A stretch of DNA of 64,000 bases from Cryptosporangium phraense (GCF_006912135.1 NZ_VIRS01000001.1:124001-188000); one strand, 5' to 3'; counted from the first letter of the stretch, positions 8,267 to 17,020 are shown. Translations and numbers: made by a program. Notes: generated from the sequence alone by a model not told the origin.

Positions 8267-8464
8267 ATGGGCCCACTTCTGGTCGTCTACGGCATCATCG
8301 CCGGGATCGCGTTCCTGGTCGTCGTCGCGGTGGCCGCGTTCGGCATGGTCGGGCTGGCGTCGTTCGGCGTCACCCGCACCCAGGGCTGGGCCGACCGCAG
8401 CGAGCGCGACCTCCCGGCCGACGGCCGGGACAGCGGCCTGGCCGTCCTCGGCGACGACGACTGA
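8267..8464 (+). CDS. Small single-pass membrane protein, unknown function
   Basis: A 65-residue protein. Residues 3-33 form one long hydrophobic helix (VVYGIIAGIAFLVVVAVAAF within it), followed by a charged cytoplasmic or external tail rich in D and R. It lies 36 nt downstream of the HxlR gene on the same strand and ends 4 nt before the converging peptidase gene. No family was recognised; reading frame and composition are consistent with a real gene. Confidence 0.5.
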   Translation: MGPLLVVYGIIAGIAFLVVVAVAAFGMVGLASFGVTRTQGWADRSERDLPADGRDSGLAVLGDDD

Positions 8465-8468
8465 GCCC

Positions 8469-9566
8469 CTACTGCACCGAGAGGTGGACGTGGTTGGTGT
8501 GGGCGGCCGACGGGTCGCTCCCACTCTGGTAGGCGCGCCAGCCGCTGCCAGGTAACCAGATCTGGCGGTACCAGATCACGTACAGCACCCCGAGCCGGTC
8601 GGCGTTCGCGATGAACCAGGCCGCGAGCCGGTTCCCGTAGGCACGGTCGTCGCCGGTCGCCGCTCCTCCGAAGCCGCTCTTGGCCGCCGCGAAGTCGCAG
8701 GCCCGGCCCTTCGGGTGCTCGCCGAACGAGGCCGGCCGGAAGCAGTGCACGTAGTGCGTGAAGCCGGCCGCCCGGGTCTGGCGCAGCGCGTGCAGGGTCC
8801 GGGGCGTGAGGCAGCCGTCGGAGGTCGGGTCGTCCTGGCTGCAGCCCTCGGAGCCGTAGGTGCCGTCGGAGCGGCGGGGTGCGGCGGTGGGTTTCCGTCG
8901 TGGTTTGGGGGCGGCTTTGCGTGCCGGCGGGCCGGCGGCTGCGGGGTGGTCGTCGGCGTTGTCGGTGAAACCTCCGGTCGGCTGGCCGCCGACCTTCGCG
9001 TCGGCCAGCGCCTTCTCGGCCGCGGCCCGTTTCCGCCCCATCGTCCGCTGGGCCGCCCGCTGCTTCGTCAGTTGCGCGTCGACGTCCTTCTGCGTGTCGG
9101 CCAGGTCCCGCCTGGCCTGCCGGAGGTCGGCGAGGGTCTGGCTGCGACGTTCGGAGAGCGTGTCGACGAGCCCCAGGTTGCCGATCAGGTCGGGCAGCGA
9201 GCGCGAGTTCGCCATCGCGGTCGCCGCGTCGGGGACGCCGTTCCGGTAGGCGGCCGCGCTCAACTCCTGGACCTGGGCGTCGAGGGCCGAGATCCGCTTC
9301 TCCAGCACGGCGATCTGCGAGACCAGCGCGGTGCGTCGCTTCTCCGACGCCTGCGCCTCGGCCCGGGCGTTGTTGTAGCCGGTGGCCGCCTCGTCCAGCC
9401 GTTGCTGCAGCGTCGCCGTGCCGCCCTCGTCGTCCGCGGCCGCCGGGGCGACCGGCCCGACGAGCACGCCGAGTCCGATCAGGACGGCGAGCAGCGCGGG
9501 CACGACTCGGGGAACGGTCACGATCGGTGACCGTACGTCGCCCGACGAGACTCCCCCGACCCGCAA
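8469..9566 (-). CDS. Secreted coiled-coil protein with M15/ARB-07466-like C-terminal domain
   Basis: A 365-residue exported protein. Residues 20-45 form a signal peptide ending near APAAADDEGG. Residues 50-200 are a heptad-rich coiled coil like those in peptidoglycan-hydrolase regulators (RipA/CwlO type), followed by a Pro/Lys/Arg linker. The C-terminal 125 residues carry HPKGRACDF and HTNHVHLS, which match the zinc-site pattern of the M15-related ARB-07466 family, and cysteines suited to disulfides. A role in cell-wall peptide cleavage is likely. The true start may be one of the downstream GTG codons just before the signal peptide. Confidence 0.8.
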   Translation of the reverse strand: MRVGGVSSGDVRSPIVTVPRVVPALLAVLIGLGVLVGPVAPAAADDEGGTATLQQRLDEAATGYNNARAEAQASEKRRTALVSQIAVLEKRISALDAQVQELSAAAYRNGVPDAATAMANSRSLPDLIGNLGLVDTLSERRSQTLADLRQARRDLADTQKDVDAQLTKQRAAQRTMGRKRAAAEKALADAKVGGQPTGGFTDNADDHPAAAGPPARKAAPKPRRKPTAAPRRSDGTYGSEGCSQDDPTSDGCLTPRTLHALRQTRAAGFTHYVHCFRPASFGEHPKGRACDFAAAKSGFGGAATGDDRAYGNRLAAWFIANADRLGVLYVIWYRQIWLPGSGWRAYQSGSDPSAAHTNHVHLSVQ

Positions 9567-9596
9567 AGGATCGGATGCGACCCGCTTAATTCGCCC

Positions 9597-10169
9597 CTAA
9601 CGAACCTGTGACGCGTGTGACCACTGTGACCGATACCGAACCAGCACGACACCCGACCGAAACGCCCGAGTCTCGGCCAGCCCGAGCCGCGGAAGGGCCG
9701 GCGCGCCCTCGAACAGCCGGCGGCCGCTTCCCTTCACGACCGGGTACACGAACAGCCGGAACTCGTCGACCAGTCCCCCGGCCACCAACTGCTGCACCAG
9801 CGACACGCTCCCGGTGACGACGATGTCCTTGCCCGGTGCGCGCTTGATCGGGCCGATCTCGTCGAGTCCTCGCAGGACCGTCGTCGGCTCCCACCCCGGG
9901 TCGGTGAGCGTCGACGACACGACGTACTTCTGCACCTGGTTCAGGTAGGCGGACACCCCGCTCGTGTCATCGGTCCGGGCCGGCCAGTACCCGCGCATCG
10001 CCTCGAACGTCTCGCGCCCGGTGAGGAACGCGTCGGCGGCTCGCATCTGCTCGTTCAGGGCCTCGGTCACGTCGGAGAAGTCGTCCGGACCGGCCGGGTC
10101 GAACCAGCCGCCGTCCGCGTCGATGACGCCGTCGAGCGTGATGTTCTCGGTCACCACCAGCGATCGCAT
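9597..10169 (-). CDS. Dihydrofolate reductase-like (RibD C-terminal) protein
   Basis: A 190-residue member of the RibD C-terminal/DHFR-like family. The opening VVTENITLDGVID, the FLTGRETFEAMRGYW motif, the KYVVSSTL strand and VTGSVSLVQQL, followed by DEFRLFVYPVVKGSGRRLFE, are family hallmarks for NADPH binding. Most small actinobacterial members have no proven substrate; stand-alone copies are not riboflavin enzymes by default. It is a single gene, divergent from the glycosyltransferase. Confidence 0.85.
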   Translation of the reverse strand: MRSLVVTENITLDGVIDADGGWFDPAGPDDFSDVTEALNEQMRAADAFLTGRETFEAMRGYWPARTDDTSGVSAYLNQVQKYVVSSTLTDPGWEPTTVLRGLDEIGPIKRAPGKDIVVTGSVSLVQQLVAGGLVDEFRLFVYPVVKGSGRRLFEGAPALPRLGLAETRAFRSGVVLVRYRSQWSHASQVR

Positions 10170-10277
10170 GTCCTATCCTCCCGCCCGGACGCGCCGTTCG
10201 TCTCTTTCGCGGGACTTGCTGGCGCAGTAGTCACAGATCTCCTTCTGCGGGAAGGGTGCGTCCCCTACCTTTCAGGC

Positions 10278-11345
10278 ATGCGCGTTCTGGTGGTCGCGGC
10301 GCCCGTGCCGGGTCACGTACTTCCGTTGCTCCCGCTCTCGCGTGCGCTGGCCGCGGCCGGCGCCGACGTCCTGATCGCCACCGGCGGCGACGCGATTGCC
10401 CCGGTCGAGAGATCCGGTCTTCCGGTGGAGGACGTCGCGCCCGGTTTCGACCTCACTTCGGCCTCGCGGGCGGTGACGCTGCGGCGCCCGCTGGCCGGCA
10501 CCACCGGCTCCCGGGGCCTCGGTGCGCTGTTCGGCGCGATCAACGCGCGACTGCTCGACGCCGTCCGGGCCACCACCGACCGGTTCGCGCCGGACGTCGT
10601 CGTCACCGAACCGCTGGCCGTGGCCGGGCTGGTGTCCGCCGCGGCGCGCGGCGTCCCCGTCGTCCGGCACGAGATCAACCTGTACGACGGCGCCGAGCTC
10701 AGCGCGGCAGCCGGCGGACCGGCACTCCGGCGCCTGCGGATCGACCGGCTGCCGGAGCCGGCCGCGGTGATCCAGGTGCTGCCGTCCGCGATCGTCGGGG
10801 ACCGGCCGGGCTGGACGATGCGGTACGAGCCGCCGCTGCTGGCGCCGCTACCGTCGTGGCTCAGCGAGACCCCGGCGCAGCCCCGGATCCTGGTCGGCCG
10901 GAGCCCGGCCGGGCTGATGAAATCGCTGGTCCCGATCGCGGGCCGGGTCGACGCCGAGATCGTGCTGGTGCGGCCGGAGCCGGCCTTACCGCCGCAGCTG
11001 CCCGACAACGTCCGGACGATCGGCTCGGTCTCGCTCGACGCGGTGCTGCCGACCTGCTCGGGGATCGTCCACCACGGCGGTGCCGGGACGATCCGGTCCG
11101 CGTTCGCGGCCGGCGTACCGCAGCTGATCCAGGCCACCGCGGCCGATCACCGCCACAACGCCGAGGCCGTCGTCCGGGCCGGTGCCGGGCTGAGCCTCCC
11201 GGGCCGGAACCTGACGCTCGACGACGTGACCCGCCTGTTGACCGACGACGGGCTCCGCAAGGCCAGCGTCACCATCCAGGACGAGCTCGCCGCGCGCCCG
11301 TCGCCGGCCGAGATCGCCGAGCGCACGCTGGCCCTGGCCGGCTGA
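10278..11345 (+). CDS. GT1 (UGT/MGT-like) glycosyltransferase
   Basis: A 355-residue GT-B enzyme. The N-terminus VVAAPVPGHVLPLLPLSRAL is the acceptor-domain strand and turn of macrolide/UDP-type glycosyltransferases. The donor-binding signature is VHHGGAGTIRSAFAAGVPQL near residues 250-275, followed by DHRHNAEAVVRAGAGLSL. It probably glycosylates a small lipophilic or polyketide-like acceptor with a nucleotide sugar. It is slightly shorter than typical 380-420-residue members, with a compact linker. No biosynthetic partners lie next to it, so the acceptor is unknown. Confidence 0.85.
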   Translation: MRVLVVAAPVPGHVLPLLPLSRALAAAGADVLIATGGDAIAPVERSGLPVEDVAPGFDLTSASRAVTLRRPLAGTTGSRGLGALFGAINARLLDAVRATTDRFAPDVVVTEPLAVAGLVSAAARGVPVVRHEINLYDGAELSAAAGGPALRRLRIDRLPEPAAVIQVLPSAIVGDRPGWTMRYEPPLLAPLPSWLSETPAQPRILVGRSPAGLMKSLVPIAGRVDAEIVLVRPEPALPPQLPDNVRTIGSVSLDAVLPTCSGIVHHGGAGTIRSAFAAGVPQLIQATAADHRHNAEAVVRAGAGLSLPGRNLTLDDVTRLLTDDGLRKASVTIQDELAARPSPAEIAERTLALAG

Positions 11346-11420
11346 CACCGTTCGGAAGCGAACACTGGGCGCGGCAGCGCGCGCACAGAGCGGCCGGCCT
11401 CGGGCCGCTTCAATCGGTGC

Positions 11421-11897
11421 ATGGCCGAGATGATCAGCACCGCAGCCCCCGCCCGGACCTCCGGGCTCGACCACCTCGAGCCCTACCTCCTGGCCCCGTC
11501 CTCGCTCACGCCGACCGCGCTCCGCGAGCGCGCCGAGATCATCACCGCCGAGATCGCCGCGGCCGGTGGGGCCGAGGCGCTTTTGGCCGCGTCCGACGGC
11601 GGGCCGGTGGCCCTCCGCGGCAACTTCCTCTACGACGCCTGGCTGGTCCGCTGGGCCCCGGGCGACGCGACCGACCTGCACGCCCACTCCGTGGGCTTCC
11701 AGACCGTGACGGTCCTCGGCGGCAGCCTCCGCGAGACCGTGGCTTCTCCCGCTTCTCTGGACGAGACGGAGCTCGCCGCCGGTGGGCAGCTCGCCGCCCG
11801 CCCGGGCCACACCCACCGCCTGGTCGCCGGTGAGGCCGGCGCGGTCACGCTGATGCTGTCGTCGCCGCCGCGGCCGGTTCCCGTGATCAAGGGCTGA
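11421..11897 (+). CDS. Cysteine dioxygenase-like cupin
   Basis: A 158-residue cupin. The first metal motif WAPGDATDLHAHSVGFQTVTVLGG gives the HxH pair, and GHTHRLVAG gives the later histidine, as in cysteine/thiol dioxygenases that bind Fe(II) with three histidines. Substrate specificity cannot be read from the sequence. The C-terminus overlaps the converging secreted-protein gene by 11 bp. Confidence 0.7.
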   Translation: MAEMISTAAPARTSGLDHLEPYLLAPSSLTPTALRERAEIITAEIAAAGGAEALLAASDGGPVALRGNFLYDAWLVRWAPGDATDLHAHSVGFQTVTVLGGSLRETVASPASLDETELAAGGQLAARPGHTHRLVAGEAGAVTLMLSSPPRPVPVIKG

Positions 11898-13215
11898 GGG
11901 TGATCCGCAGCAGGCGCTGGGCGCCGGTCGACTGCTGGTAGTACGTGACGTACTGGATCAGGCCGTTGCGCTGGGCGTACTCCGGGTGGGCGAAGGCCGC
12001 GTAGTTCGCGCCGTAGGCACCGGCGTCCGTGTCGGCGATCGTGAACGGCGCCGACCACGGCCCGTACGGGGACCCGCCCACCTGCGCGTCCAGCTCGTGC
12101 GAGCCGAACTCCATGTAGACGTTCATCCAGGCCTTCAGCGCGGGGTCGAAGAAGACGCTGTTCCCGGCCGCCCCGGCGTGGATCGTCGCCACGGCGTCGG
12201 CCGGGTCGTCCGACCAGATCGGACGGTGGTCGTCGTCGCGTCCGCCGTAGAAACGCCAGGCCGAGCGGTCGGTGAGCCGGTCCAGCGGGACGCGAGCCAC
12301 CCGGCAGCGGCTGTCGGCGGTGCAGTCGCCGTAGACGTAGACGTCGTCGCCGGCCAGGACCGCCTCGGACGCGTAGAGCGTGCCGGCCGGGAAGAACAAC
12401 GTCGGGTCACGGCCCTCGATGCTGCTGACCCCCGGACCGTTCGCCGGGGTGAGGCGGGTGACCTCGTACGTGGTCATGTCGACGGCGGCGACGCCGGTGC
12501 CGAGGTCCTGGCCGTAGCGCTGGGAGCACGGTTCGCCGGGCGCGCCGCCGCGGCAGAGCTTGTGGTAGAAGACCAGGACGCGGTGGTTGGCCTGATCGGC
12601 GATGACCGGGCCGGGCCAGAGCCCGAACGTCACCTGGCAGTAGGCCTCGGTGAGGCAGTTCCTGGCGTGCGACTTCTCGAACGACTTCTCGCGGGAGCTC
12701 CAGGGCAGGAACTCGTCGTGGACCGTGCCGTCACCGGTGCCGGAGAGGTCCCCGGCGGTGAGCGTGATGCCGTCCGAGGCGTCGAGGTCGGACGTCGAGA
12801 CCGCGGTGTTCGAGAGGAACGCGTCCGGCTTCGTCAGCACGGTGTCGGCGAAGACCCAGACCGAGTGGTCGCCGTAGCGGACGCTCTGCCCGTTGTCCCG
12901 GGCCTTCACCCGGCTCTCCTGCCGGAGCGGGTCGAGCTGTACGACTTTTTCGACGTCCGGGATCGGCGGGATCTCGTCGGACATCGGGGGCGCCTCGTCA
13001 CGCTGCGGGGCGGCTACGACGGGAGCGCGGGGGGCGGGGGTGGGGGTGGATGTCGGTGCCGACGGGCGGGCGTTGCCGCCGGTGACGAGGAGGCCGGTGA
13101 CCAGCAGGGTCAGTGCGTAGGCGACGATTCCGGTGATGACCTGGCTGCGCGACGGCCGACGGGTCGACGAAACGCCCCGGGTCTCCTCGTCGGGTAACGC
13201 AGTGGTCGGCACCAC
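11887..13215 (-). CDS. Membrane-anchored or secreted beta-propeller protein (DUF4185-like)
   Basis: A 442-residue protein. Residues 25-46 form a membrane helix or uncleaved signal (ITGIVAYALTLLVTGLLVTG), followed by a Pro/Thr/Ala-rich stalk to about residue 75. The outer domain repeats blade-like strands such as HSVWVFADTV, GPVIADQANHRVLVFYHK, DVYVYGDC and WMNVYMEFGSHELDAQ. This fits a five-bladed glycosidase-type propeller of the DUF4185/GH-like group, some members of which cut arabinan. Cysteine pairs (RNC...AYC, LC...PC, DC...RC) suit an extracytoplasmic place. Catalytic residues could not be assigned. Its leader contains a terminator-like hairpin that may control expression. Confidence 0.6.
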   Translation of the reverse strand: MVPTTALPDEETRGVSSTRRPSRSQVITGIVAYALTLLVTGLLVTGGNARPSAPTSTPTPAPRAPVVAAPQRDEAPPMSDEIPPIPDVEKVVQLDPLRQESRVKARDNGQSVRYGDHSVWVFADTVLTKPDAFLSNTAVSTSDLDASDGITLTAGDLSGTGDGTVHDEFLPWSSREKSFEKSHARNCLTEAYCQVTFGLWPGPVIADQANHRVLVFYHKLCRGGAPGEPCSQRYGQDLGTGVAAVDMTTYEVTRLTPANGPGVSSIEGRDPTLFFPAGTLYASEAVLAGDDVYVYGDCTADSRCRVARVPLDRLTDRSAWRFYGGRDDDHRPIWSDDPADAVATIHAGAAGNSVFFDPALKAWMNVYMEFGSHELDAQVGGSPYGPWSAPFTIADTDAGAYGANYAAFAHPEYAQRNGLIQYVTYYQQSTGAQRLLRITLSP

Positions 13216-13532
13216 GGCTCCTTCGGGGCAGCTTTCCGGGCGGTGCCCGTCAGGAAGACACTGGCAGAAAAAAGCCCCGTTCGAGGCGAGTCAGAAGAGT
13301 CTTTGTGTGATCTCCGACCGGTTCGTGCGGCCGGTTGGTACCCGAGAGTTCCGGGGCCGAACCGGCGAGGGGTGGCTGAAACGATTCGGGGCGCAGGTGC
13401 CCAGTCTGAAATAGGACTGGGCGGGACGGTCGGGTACGTCCACCCAGGAAATTGGTGATAACGGCTGCCGGGAGCGCCTGGTATGCGGTTCCATCGACCC
13501 CGAGCGATGCATTCTGCTGGGGGTGGGGCGGG
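13216..13532. other. 317-bp divergent intergenic region with structured leader
   Basis: This stretch separates the minus-strand propeller gene from the plus-strand TIR gene. It holds a perfect 8-bp stem (GCCCAGTC at 13399-13406 with GACTGGGC at 13415-13422), a second long-range pairing GGTTC/GAACC around 13320-13370, and an intrinsic-terminator-like hairpin on the minus strand at 13268-13287. Read from the minus strand it looks like a long 5' leader, hairpin then terminator, then the propeller gene. No known riboswitch consensus was recognised. Confidence 0.5.
13268..13287 (-). terminator. Intrinsic terminator in the leader of the propeller gene
   Basis: On the minus strand GCCTC-GAAC-GGGGC folds into a 5-bp stem (one G-T pair) followed directly by six T. 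It lies 53 nt upstream of the propeller gene's start at 13215, so it would stop transcription before the gene unless prevented. That is the layout of an attenuator. Confidence 0.55.
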
Positions 13533-16289
13533 ATGGCGGTTTTCGTTAGTTACAGCCGGGCCGACCGAGAGTTCGTCGCGTCGTCGCTGGTTCCTGACCT
13601 GGAGCGGGCGGGGTTCGTCGTCGACTGGGATCACCCCGACGGTGACGCGTTCCCGCCGGGCGTCCGGAGGGCGATCGACGCGTGCACGGTGGTCGTGGTG
13701 GTGGGGAGTCGCGCGGCGGTTTCGTCGGTGCGGGTGCGGGGTGAGTTGGCCCATGCGGCGCGGCGGGGGAAGCCGGTGTTCGCGGTGAAGGTGGAAGTGT
13801 GTGAGTTGGCGGGGGTGGCGTACGAGGAGTTGACCCGAAGACCGTCGGGCGCGTTCCTGGACCGTCTCCGAAGACACACGGGGCCGGTCGCTGACCCTGC
13901 CGCCGCCGCGGCCGGTACGGCCAGTGCGTGCCGGCCCGCCGCGGGAGCGGGCGAAGCCGCCGCAGGGGCTGGCGGGCCTGCCGCGGGAGCGGGTGGGGCA
14001 GGCGCAGGGTTGGGCGGGGCAGGCGAGCGGGCAGTGGCAGGCGGGGCTGCCACTGTGCCGCCACCCACCGGGACCGCCGCCGCGACGGCCGCGCTCGCCG
14101 AGGCGCCAATCTCAGCAGTTACCGACGACAGGGCCACGACCCTGCTCTCCGCGTCCGACGCCGCATCTGTTCAGCGGCCCGCCGCGAACAGTCCTTCCGC
14201 CCCTGACAAAGCCGCCGCCGGGGAGCGACCCGGCGCAGGCAGGGTCGCGGCGTCGCGGCCACCCGACGCGGTCGCCGCACCCGAATCGGACCAGGCGACG
14301 GCGCTGCTGTCGGCCACAGACGCCACTTCTGTCCTGCCGCCCAGGACCGCGATGGACGTGCCCACCGTGCCGGCGACTCGAGCCGCCAGCACAGACCGCC
14401 CCGGCCCACGCACCACGGGTGCGGCAACCGCTCCGAGGCTCGCCGCACAGGCGGCAGTTGGCCAGGAACCGGCTGCGACCGCGGCCGCCGGCCAACCCTC
14501 CACCGGCGGTGCGTCACCCGCTCCACGGGCCGCGGGCATCGCGCCGACTGCGCGCGCCGCGGGTGCCGCATCAGCCCCCCGCGCCGCCGGTGCGGCGGCT
14601 CCGCTTGCCGGCGGGGCATCGGCAGCGCGGGCGGCGGGCTCGGCGCCGATCTCGCCGGTCCAAGGTGCAGCGGATGCGCCCGCCGACCGGGACGCTCCCC
14701 CCGACCGGGACGCTCCCCCCGACCGGGACGCTCCCGGCGCGGGCGGTAGGGACGTGGGCAGCGCCACCTCCGCGCCCCCGGCCGACGAGCCGATTCGGCA
14801 GGCGGCGGCGCCGACGGTTCTCGCGGCCAGCGGCGCGCCCATCCCGGGCGCAGCGCCCGCCGCAGGCAGGGCTTCCATCCCAGCCGATGCACCCGTGTCC
14901 GGCGGCCCGCACCTTCGCGGGAAGGCTTCCGTTCCGGGGAAGTCCGCCGCTCCTGGCTCGAGCGGGGATGGCGCACGCGCCGTGCCGCTCGGGGGCGCGG
15001 CGGCCCCGGTGGTTGGGCCTGCTCCGGCCGCGGAGGGGAAACGCGCAGCGGGCAAGGCCTCCGTCACGCCATCGACCGCCGAGGCACCCGGCGCGCCTCC
15101 GCCGCCCTCACCCACCGCGCGCGGCGCCGCCGCGCCCCCTTCCCCCACCGCCGGCGCCACGCCCACCGCGGACTCCCCGCCCGCCAAACCCGCCGGACGC
15201 GCCACACCCACTCCGCCCCCCGGGCACGCCGCGCCCGCCCCGCCCGCCGAACGCGCCACACCCACTCCGCCCGCCGAGCGGGCCGCGCCCGCTCAACCCG
15301 CCGAGCGCACCACACCCACGCCGCCCGCCGGACGCGCCACGCCCACTCAGCCCCCCGGACGCGCTACACCCACTCCGCCCGCCGAGCGCGCCACACCTGC
15401 CGGGCGCACCACACCCGCCGGGCGGGCCGCGCTCGGGCGGGGCGCTGCGGGCGGCTCGCCGGCTCGGGGCGTCGCGGGGTCGGCTGGGGTGGCGCGTCCG
15501 GCGGCGCCGCCAGCGGCAAGCGACCCGGGCCCCGCAGGCTCCCTCCTCGACGGCCTGCCGCACCCACCCTCGGACGACGAACCCTCAGGTCGAGCGAAGG
15601 TCAAAACCGACTGGTCGCTCTCGCTCTTCACCCGCGGCCCCAAGGCACCCCTCCCCCCACCCCTCCCGTTCCCCCGCGGCCTCGACGGCATCGGCGCCCC
15701 CCGCCGCCCACGAATCGTCTGGCACCTCGCCATGACCGCCACCACGCTGCTCCTCCCTCCCCTCGGCGTCTACGCGGCCCTCTTCACGCTCTGGACGCTC
15801 CGTCGGTCGCGCGACACGAAGGGACGCTCTCCGCGCCAGCGGGCGGCGATCTCCAAGACCCAACGCATCGTGTTCCGCTACGTCCTCGCCGGCACGCTCT
15901 GGTTCACCGGCCTGACGCTCGTCTCGCGACGAAACCCCGGCCTGCTCCCGATCGACCTCTGGACCCTCGTCTCCACCCAGAAACCCGGCACCGGCTGGGA
16001 GAAGCTCGCCCTCCTGTACTTCGCCGCCGCGGCCGCGATCGCCGTCGCCGTGTACCTGTACGCGACCGCCGGGAGCGCCACGCGCCCCCCGAACAGCGAG
16101 CGCCCGATGATCGCCTGGATGCTGGCGATCACGCTGAGCGCGCTCAGCTCGGCCGTGTTCTTCGCCTACTTCTGGCCCTCGTTCGCCCTGACGACCGCGC
16201 TCATCCTGGTCGCCGTCCACGTGGCCCTCACCGCCCTCCAGCTCGCGCTCTGGCTCCCCGAGCACCGCGCCGCGGTCCAGAACGGCTGA
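13533..16289 (+). CDS. TIR-domain protein with long disordered linker and C-terminal membrane domain
   Basis: A 918-residue protein from ATG 13533. Residues 1-140 are a TIR domain: it opens MAVFVSYSRADREFV, has a WDHPDGDAF loop, and keeps the likely catalytic glutamate E71 in SSVRVRGELAHAARRGKPVF, so NAD hydrolase activity is possible. Residues about 150-720 are almost only A, P, G, T, R and S, with tandem DRDAPP and ERATPTPPA-like repeats, and are surely disordered. Residues about 745-918 contain roughly five membrane helices (LAMTATTLLLPPLGVYAALF, ALLYFAAAAAIAVAVYLY, ALTTALILVAVHVALTALQL among them). Bacterial TIR proteins serve in defence or signalling; a tethered TIR on a long flexible arm fits a membrane sensor. 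No partner gene is obvious. Repeat content makes sequencing errors here possible. Confidence 0.8.
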   Translation: MAVFVSYSRADREFVASSLVPDLERAGFVVDWDHPDGDAFPPGVRRAIDACTVVVVVGSRAAVSSVRVRGELAHAARRGKPVFAVKVEVCELAGVAYEELTRRPSGAFLDRLRRHTGPVADPAAAAAGTASACRPAAGAGEAAAGAGGPAAGAGGAGAGLGGAGERAVAGGAATVPPPTGTAAATAALAEAPISAVTDDRATTLLSASDAASVQRPAANSPSAPDKAAAGERPGAGRVAASRPPDAVAAPESDQATALLSATDATSVLPPRTAMDVPTVPATRAASTDRPGPRTTGAATAPRLAAQAAVGQEPAATAAAGQPSTGGASPAPRAAGIAPTARAAGAASAPRAAGAAAPLAGGASAARAAGSAPISPVQGAADAPADRDAPPDRDAPPDRDAPGAGGRDVGSATSAPPADEPIRQAAAPTVLAASGAPIPGAAPAAGRASIPADAPVSGGPHLRGKASVPGKSAAPGSSGDGARAVPLGGAAAPVVGPAPAAEGKRAAGKASVTPSTAEAPGAPPPPSPTARGAAAPPSPTAGATPTADSPPAKPAGRATPTPPPGHAAPAPPAERATPTPPAERAAPAQPAERTTPTPPAGRATPTQPPGRATPTPPAERATPAGRTTPAGRAALGRGAAGGSPARGVAGSAGVARPAAPPAASDPGPAGSLLDGLPHPPSDDEPSGRAKVKTDWSLSLFTRGPKAPLPPPLPFPRGLDGIGAPRRPRIVWHLAMTATTLLLPPLGVYAALFTLWTLRRSRDTKGRSPRQRAAISKTQRIVFRYVLAGTLWFTGLTLVSRRNPGLLPIDLWTLVSTQKPGTGWEKLALLYFAAAAAIAVAVYLYATAGSATRPPNSERPMIAWMLAITLSALSSAVFFAYFWPSFALTTALILVAVHVALTALQLALWLPEHRAAVQNG
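14685..14738. repeat. Three 18-bp tandem repeats encoding DRDAPP
   Basis: The unit starting GACCGGGACGCTCCC begins at 14685, 14703 and 14721. The third copy differs only at its 3' end. It stays in frame inside the disordered part of the TIR protein. Confidence 0.85.
15190..15430. repeat. Imperfect Pro/Ala/Arg repeats in the TIR protein linker
   Basis: About eight imperfect copies of a 27-30 bp unit encode variants of ERATPTPPA, RTTPTPPAG and RATPTQPPG. The expansion is typical of slippage in a disordered linker and may vary in length between strains. Confidence 0.75.
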
Positions 16290-16304
16290 CGTACGATTCG
16301 CGAC

Positions 16305-17009
16305 GTGAGCGCTCAGGCCGAGGACGTTCCTGAGGCGCGGGCCCCGCTGACCAGGCCGCGGGTGCTGCGCGCGGCGATCGCGCTGGCCGACGAACGCGGG
16401 GTCGAGGCGCTCACGATGCGCCGGCTCGCCACCGAGCTCGGCGTCGAGGCGATGTCGCTCTACCACTACGTCGCCAAGAAGGACGACGTCCTCGACGGCG
16501 TCGTCGACGTGCTCGCGAGCGAGATCAACGACGCGGTAGCGGAGATCGACGTACCGACCGCGGGCGCGGCCTGGCAGAGCGCCGCGCGGCAGCGCATCCT
16601 CACCGCCCGGCAGGTCATGCTGCGGCACCCGTGGGCGCCGCGGGTCTTCGCGACCCGGACCGTGATGAGCCCGGCGACGATCCTGTACCACGACCGGCTG
16701 GTCGGCCTGATGCGCGACGGGGGCTTCTCCTACGACCTCGCGCATCGCGCGATGCACGCGCTCGGGAGCCGGTCGCTGGGCTTCACCCAGGAGATGTTCG
16801 ATCCGGGCGGCTCGATGCCCGCCGAGGCGGACCCGGAGGTCCTGCTCGGCGACTTCGCGACGATGGTGCCGAACCTCGTCGGCATGCTGGTCGACGCCCA
16901 GGCGCACGTCGACCCCGAGTCGCGCCTCGGCTGGTGCGACGACCAGGCCGAATTCGAGTTCGGGCTCGACTTGATCCTCGACGGCCTCGAGCGCCTCGTC
17001 TCCCGCTGA
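16305..17009 (+). CDS. TetR-family transcriptional regulator
   Basis: A 234-residue repressor. The N-terminal helix-turn-helix is at residues 20-65 (ALTMRRLATELGVEAMSLYHYV is the recognition core) and the rest is a TetR_C_1-type ligand domain, as in TetR/TtgR relatives that sense drugs or aromatic compounds. The start is GTG 16305, 16 nt after the TIR gene. The gene lies directly upstream of the oxidoreductase, and three palindromes in the gap between them are the obvious binding sites. Confidence 0.9.
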   Translation: MSAQAEDVPEARAPLTRPRVLRAAIALADERGVEALTMRRLATELGVEAMSLYHYVAKKDDVLDGVVDVLASEINDAVAEIDVPTAGAAWQSAARQRILTARQVMLRHPWAPRVFATRTVMSPATILYHDRLVGLMRDGGFSYDLAHRAMHALGSRSLGFTQEMFDPGGSMPAEADPEVLLGDFATMVPNLVGMLVDAQAHVDPESRLGWCDDQAEFEFGLDLILDGLERLVSR

Positions 17010-17020
17010 ACCCAGAACCC

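Noticed and set aside
4693-11345. P450, methyltransferase, reductase and glycosyltransferase as a natural-product cluster
   Set aside because: The genes are on both strands, separately promoted and without any synthase or carrier gene, so a biosynthetic cluster is not supported.
13290-13450. Known actinobacterial riboswitch classes (c-di-AMP, cobalamin, glycine, SAM)
   Set aside because: None of the conserved core sequences could be matched on either strand, so only an unassigned structured leader is reported.
14685-14738. Regular tandem repeats considered as a CRISPR array
   Set aside because: Units are 18 bp, directly adjacent without spacers, in frame and encode DRDAPP. No cas genes are near.
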